Of a DNA stretch of 5,954 nucleotides, positions 1 through 4,400 are shown piece by piece. Position 1 is the first letter of the stretch; the number at the start of each line of letters is the position of its first letter. Made by a program: the position numbers and the translations under genes. Source of the DNA: CAVRZR01 sp964354215 (lineage in GTDB: Bacteria > Actinomycetota > Coriobacteriia > Anaerosomatales > CAVRZR01); assembly GCA_964354215.1 (NCBI GenBank), contig CAYGYT010000067.1, positions 1-5,954 on the forward strand, given 5' to 3'. Under the pieces are notes generated by a model. It made no database searches. It saw nothing but the letters and a program-made list of their open reading frames with translations, and had not been told where the DNA came from.

Positions 1-479
1 GCCCACGTGCTCGTGACAGAGAAGCCCTGCACGTACTTGGGATAGCCGCTGAGAGCGTCCGTGCGCCACCCCACCCCGAAGGACGACGCATCGGCGGCGC
101 CGAGTGAGGGCATCCGATACCAGAAGTCCGCGTACGTCGCGTAGTAGTCAGCCGACTGCGAAAGCGGGAACGTGGCGAACCCGGCCGAATCGACGGGGTA
201 GTCCGGCCACGTGCCGCCGGTGCCCGCGCACCAAAGACCCCAGAGTCCGTTCCGGTACGACCCGGTCGTGGACTTCCTTCCCCACCAGGCCGGGCTGGGA
301 TTGAGGAGATCCCAGCGCGCTACAGCGTAGTTGCTGGAGACCGGGGACTCGAAGTCCTCCAGGACGATCGGTGCGGCCGTCAACGATGGTGCGGTGGGCT
401 CGGCAGCGAGCACAGCCGCGGGAACGGCCAGTGCCATGCAGAGCACGACCAGGGTTGCGAACACGAGGCGGGACTTCAC
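1..479 (-). CDS. Exported Trp/Tyr-rich protein, N-terminal part (3' end outside window)
   Basis: 159 codons are visible, open to the left window edge. The protein starts at GTG with an N-terminal Sec signal peptide: positive start (MKSR), hydrophobic core LVFATLVVLCMALAV, then PAAVLA with likely cleavage after A25. The Cys at 14 is not in a lipobox. The mature part starts with a short Pro/Ala/Thr stretch, then LEDFESP (40-46), and a region unusually rich in Trp and Tyr (RW, WWGRK, LWGLWCAG, WPDY, YYATYADFWYRM). The pattern 'DFES...WGR...GS...LWCAG...FWY...FGVGW' recalls jelly-roll domains that accompany immune-inhibitor-A-like secreted proteins, which bind or decorate surfaces. This resemblance is from memory and moderate at best. 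No heme site or protease motif occurs in the visible part. With only 12 nt to the TPR gene, the two are probably cotranscribed. Confidence 0.85.
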   Translation of the reverse strand, partial: MKSRLVFATLVVLCMALAVPAAVLAAEPTAPSLTAAPIVLEDFESPVSSNYAVARWDLLNPSPAWWGRKSTTGSYRNGLWGLWCAGTGGTWPDYPVDSAGFATFPLSQSADYYATYADFWYRMPSLGAADASSFGVGWRTDALSGYPKYVQGFSVTSTW

Positions 480-484
480 AAGAG

Positions 485-489
485 CCTCC
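485..489 (-). promoter_or_regulatory. Ribosome binding site of the exported protein gene
   Basis: GGAGG on the minus strand, 5 nt before the GTG at 479-477 and directly after the TGA stop (494-492) of the TPR gene. The strong match and good spacing decide the GTG start in preference to the internal ATG 14 codons later, which would cut off the charged part of the signal peptide. Confidence 0.85.
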
Positions 490-491
490 GA

Positions 492-1340
492 TCAGCGTTT
501 GACAGGAAACGCGTCGGCCACCTTGAGCGTGATGCTCCGTGCCGATGCGGGTTTGCCGGTTGGGACGATCACGACCGTTTCAAACGCGTAGGGTCCGCGT
601 GCGAACGCCGCCGATGCGAGCCGGGTGCCGTCAGTGCCGAAGTAGCCAGGACCTCCGGCGACCGTGACGCTGGCGTGGTTCTTCGCGTAGACGCGCTTGT
701 TGACCGACGCGACCCAGGCGCGCGCGGCCTTCTCGCTGCCGCGGTCGTGAACGTAGTAGAGAACGCGGGTCACAGTCCTCGCGTCCGCGCTGCCGCGCGC
801 GGGCTCCGCCGTCACCACAGCCTCTTTCGGCTGCGATTGGGGTGTGCCGAACGTGTAGCCAGCGAGAGTTGCCGGCAGCAGCACGGCGATGTTCTTCACG
901 CGCGGTTGCGTTGGCGCTGCCGCAGCCGTTGTCGCGGCGCTCCCGGCTGCCGCGCCGTTCGAGCCGGTAGCGACGTTTGCGCCCGTGGTAACGCCTGAAG
1001 CGGCCCGCAGGGTCACGAGCAGCTGCTTCGCCTGCGCGTTGTCGGGGCTGGCTTTCAGCGCCTCCTGCGTGAGCTGCACGGCGCGGGTCGTCTCCCCCGA
1101 AGCCTGTGCCTCAACCGCCTGATCGTAGAGCCGCTTGCCCGTCTCCTCGGCGGTCGTTGTGTCGAGCGTGGGGACGGTCGCCTGTTGCGGACTCTCCTGG
1201 TCGGATTGCTTGGGAGAAGAGACCGCAGCCACCCCGTAGATGACGGCAGCAAGCAGCACGACACTCGCGGCGACCCACAGAAACGTGCGGCGCCTGCGAG
1301 TCTGCGTCGGGTCGGTAGTGACGTCGGATCCCTTACCCAT
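492..1340 (-). CDS. Membrane-anchored TPR-containing protein with unrecognised extracytoplasmic C-terminal domain
   Basis: A 282-residue protein. Seen: a basic N-terminus (RRRR at 15-18) followed by a hydrophobic helix at about 19-41, giving a single membrane anchor with the rest outside; a polar linker; a helical stretch at about 63-115 (YDQAVEAQASGETTRAVQLT, then EALKASPDNAQA) fitting one or two TPR motifs; an Ala/Gly/Thr-rich linker at about 116-146; and a C-terminal alpha/beta-looking domain at 147-282 that I do not recognise. TPR regions generally bind other proteins, so a scaffold or assembly role for envelope proteins encoded alongside is possible but unproven. No catalytic motif or heme site is visible. 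The ATG at 1340 is the only plausible start, as no ATG, GTG or TTG occurs in frame upstream within the gap. Its ribosome binding site is weak. It lies 105 nt after the cytochrome and 12 nt before the next gene. Confidence 0.88.
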   Translation of the reverse strand: MGKGSDVTTDPTQTRRRRTFLWVAASVVLLAAVIYGVAAVSSPKQSDQESPQQATVPTLDTTTAEETGKRLYDQAVEAQASGETTRAVQLTQEALKASPDNAQAKQLLVTLRAASGVTTGANVATGSNGAAAGSAATTAAAAPTQPRVKNIAVLLPATLAGYTFGTPQSQPKEAVVTAEPARGSADARTVTRVLYYVHDRGSEKAARAWVASVNKRVYAKNHASVTVAGGPGYFGTDGTRLASAAFARGPYAFETVVIVPTGKPASARSITLKVADAFPVKR

Positions 1341-1445
1341 CGATTCCCATGCCTCGTAGTTCGCGTGAAGAGCAGACGGCCGAGGGTGCCGGGCCTCGGA
1401 CCACTGGGGCTCTAGGCCGAATTAAGCACAGGTTGTGCCAGCTCC
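1341..1445 (-). promoter_or_regulatory. Intergenic gap between cytochrome and TPR gene, with small inverted repeats
   Basis: The 105-nt gap holds two short inverted repeats. One is GCACA-N3-TGTGC at 1426-1438, eight bases past the cytochrome stop and followed in the transcript by TTAATT. The other is CCGAGG-N8-CCTCGG at 1380-1399. The first could form a weak 5-bp hairpin. Neither has a proper U tract, so a strong intrinsic terminator is unlikely and read-through into the next gene is plausible. No convincing -35/-10 pair is visible. The minus-strand string TGGCACAACCTGTGC (1440-1426) resembles a sigma-54 -24/-12 element. Confidence 0.35.
1352..1355 (-). promoter_or_regulatory. Weak Shine-Dalgarno candidate for the TPR gene
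   Basis: GAGG on the minus strand lies 11 nt before the ATG at 1340, rather far. A GGGA lies 4 nt before the same ATG, rather close. Neither is ideal, which suggests modest translation initiation compared with the following gene. Confidence 0.35.
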
Positions 1446-4400
1446 CTATGGGCGCGTGTAGGTCTTCAGTTGAGTTCCGACGTGGCACGCGGTCAGGCAC
1501 GATCCGCCGTCGGTGGCGTGCGAGTAACCGATGTCGCTCCGCAGCAGGTGCGGCTCCGTCACCGACCCGTGAGTCACGTGGCACGCGGCACAGCCGAAGC
1601 CGAGCGCATCCGCGTGGTAGGAGTGCAGCGCTTGCTGCCCCGTCGAGCCGTAGAAACGGCTCTTTGGGTCTGTCGGCGCGTCGGCCGTCCCGTCGAAGTA
1701 CACGTCGAACCGGTGGCACGCATAACAGAGGCCGGATGCGTCCGACGGCGAAACGCCCCAATACGGCCGAGTGAGGATCGGCGCCTCATCCGAGCGGTGC
1801 GGGCCTGCGGGATCGCTCGTCCGCGAGTTGCCGTGGCAGGCCGTGCAGTACATCACCGAATCGTTCGTCCATGGGGCTACGAACGACGCCGCGGTGGCGC
1901 TCGACACCGTGGATGGTCCTTGGACCGCATGGAACGACGCGTTGGCCGTGTTCACGAGCGACGACAGATCGGCGTTCCCGCCGAGGGCAGACCAGGTCGA
2001 GTGGCACTTGAGGCACAGTTCGTACTCGTAGCGGACGCCCCGCTGTTCGGTCAGCAGGATCTCGCTCGCCGAGCGGTTCTCGACGGCCACGCCCCACGTT
2101 CCCTTGATGCGCCCGTACGCAGCCGGCGCGGTGTCCGTGGTTGCGTTCGCCTCGTGGGTGTTGTGGCAGTCGGAGCAGTCGACGTGGCGCGGAACGACCA
2201 CGGTCTCGGTCGACACGTGCGTGTTGGGGACGGCCCCGACGGGATGCCGAGTCGGACCCACCCCACCAACGTCGGCCACGGCGACACTCGGCGAGCCGCC
2301 AGCGAGCTCAACGCCGCCGGCCCACTTGTTCTCTGGCGGCAGAAGCGCGTCCCCCGCGGGGTTCGCGCGAAACAGCCTGAGCGACGGCCGCTGGCGCGCG
2401 TTGTCCTGTGTGAAACTGCCGGCGTTGGCGACGACGGCCTCGGCGCGTCCGTCACCGTCAACGTCGCCCGCCGCGATGTCTGCGGGGTTGTCGCGAGTTC
2501 CGATGTCGTAGCCGAGGGGTGCCGAGAGGCCCGTCGTCGCATCTTGCGGGAATACGTCGAGTCGACTGGCACCGTTCGGGTCGGCGTAGGTCACGAGCAC
2601 TTCCAGGCCCGACGTGCCCGCCGGGGCGGTGCCCGGCAGCACGTTGCCGATGCCCGAAGCCGTCGGAGACAGCCCGGCCGGAGCGTCGCCCGCGAAGTCC
2701 CCGAGCCGGGCTCCGCTGCCCTGGATGATCGAGACGGTGTTCGCCGGCTCGCCGCCGTTGAGCACGACGATCTCGTTGCCGCCACCGGTCCAGACATCGC
2801 CGATGCTTGGCGCCAGGGGGCCGGTGAGCGTGGCGAACGGCCCACTCGGCTGGAGCTGAGCAAGGTTCTCGGACAGCACCAGAAGGCCGTCAGGGCTACG
2901 GAGCGTGAGTGCGACATCGCGGGCAGTCGTTCCACTGACGTCGCCGATCGCCAGGCCCGTCACGTTTCCAACCGGAACCGGGCCTTGCTCGAGCGTCAGT
3001 CCGGCGCCCGAGTATCGGTACACGTAGAGGTCACCGGCAGGCATGTCGACGAAGACGATCTCAGGCAGACCGCTGCCGTCCGTCAGGACGTCCCCGACGC
3101 CGACGAAGTCCGCGCTCGCCGCGACCGCAAGCACGCCCGGTCCAGTGCGATCCGAAAGCCCGCGCAGCGGGTCGTATGTGTAGACGTCGAGACGCGCAGC
3201 GGTGGGATCGGCCACGACCAGGTTGGCCGTGCCATCGCCGTCGATGTCACCGGCGACAGAGGCGCCAACGACGCCGGTTCCGCGGTAGGAACGCGGACCG
3301 ACGAGCGCGCGGGGCGCAGCGCCGGTGGTCTCCTGCGTGTACGCGAGCACCCGCCCGTACGGCGAAAGTGCGGCGGTCGCGCCGAACGACGCGAGCAGCT
3401 CGGGCGCGTTCGCGGCCGAGGGCGGGTACGCGAGAGACGCGAAGTCGGTGCTCGCGGGCCCCTGGCCGCCGTGGCACTGGTAGCACAGGCTCGCGCCGGA
3501 GGCGCGAGCGAGCTTCGGCACTGCACCGCCCGCGCCGTTGTCCTCACCCATCGGGTTGTGACAGACCTGACATTCGCCCACGCGGCGCGACGTGCCCGGC
3601 TCCGACCACTCGCCGGGTATCGCGACCGTCGCAACGGACGAGCCGTGGGATCCCACTGAGTAGGGACCGGGACCCGCCCAGGTCGCTGAAGGGGCGCCAT
3701 GGCACCCCAGGCACATCTGACGATCGTTCGCCGTCACGGAGACGGCCGCGGGCGCCGAGGGCGGCGACAGTCTCGTGCGGATCGCGGGCGCGATCGGCGA
3801 GCCGTGTGGCTCGTGGCATGCCGAGCAGACGATGCCGGTCCCCGACACTGGGCCGGCGACACCCGCGTGAGCGGTCTGGCGCCATACTGCCATGCCGTCC
3901 CACGTGCTACCCGGCCGGACTCCGTGGCAGGTCCCGCAGTACTCATCACCCTGGTACACGGGGTTCTTGCTGGCGTCGTAGGACCGGAGCAGAGCCGGGT
4001 AGGGCGTGCCGCTCGCGGTGCGGGCAGATCCGTGCGAGTCGTGGCAGCTGCTGCACTCCTTCGGGGAGGGCCCGAAGGCGGACGCGGTCGGCGCGAGGAT
4101 ATGCCCGGAACCGCCCTCAAAGGCGCTCTGAACCTCGCTGCCCGAGCCGAGCTGGTCCACACCGTGGCACACGTAGCACATGTCGATGTCGTACTCGCCC
4201 GCGCCGAGAAGCAGGGCACTCTGCGCGGTGGCAGACTCAGTCTGCGCCTCCCACGTCGCGCTCGATGCTGCGGTGTGAGAGCGGTGACACATCGCACACG
4301 TATCGGTATCCGAGTCAGTGGCAACGTGCGGAGGGGTCACAGCAGGCGGCGCGGGCGGCCCGACGTTGTCCACGCGCACCCCAAGAACCGAGATCCCCGT

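Noticed and set aside
1380..1399. CCGAGG/CCTCGG inverted repeat as an intrinsic terminator.
   Set aside because: The stem is six base pairs with a GC-rich eight-base loop and there is no U tract, so it does not fit a rho-independent terminator.
1482..1499. Frameshift or sequencing error explaining the CX3CH site.
   Set aside because: The extra spacing is a whole codon and the frame is consistent on both sides, so a simple frameshift does not explain it. A 3-nt error cannot be fully excluded without reads.
1333..1761. Open frame on the minus strand spanning the end of the cytochrome gene and the gap, ending in MGIDG at the TPR start.
   Set aside because: Out of frame with the heme motifs, Arg/Pro-rich, and it overlaps a well-supported gene. 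It is a compositional shadow.
1470..3659. A 729-codon open frame on the plus strand opposite the cytochrome gene.
   Set aside because: It mirrors the minus-strand heme and propeller codons, is Arg/Val-rich without recognisable domains, and has no ribosome binding site logic. Long antisense frames are expected in high-GC DNA.
1482..4298. Recurring GTGGCA...GCA strings on the plus strand as a DNA repeat family or CRISPR-like array.
   Set aside because: They are the reverse complement of CXXCH codons at irregular spacing with no conserved flanks; the protein motif explains them.
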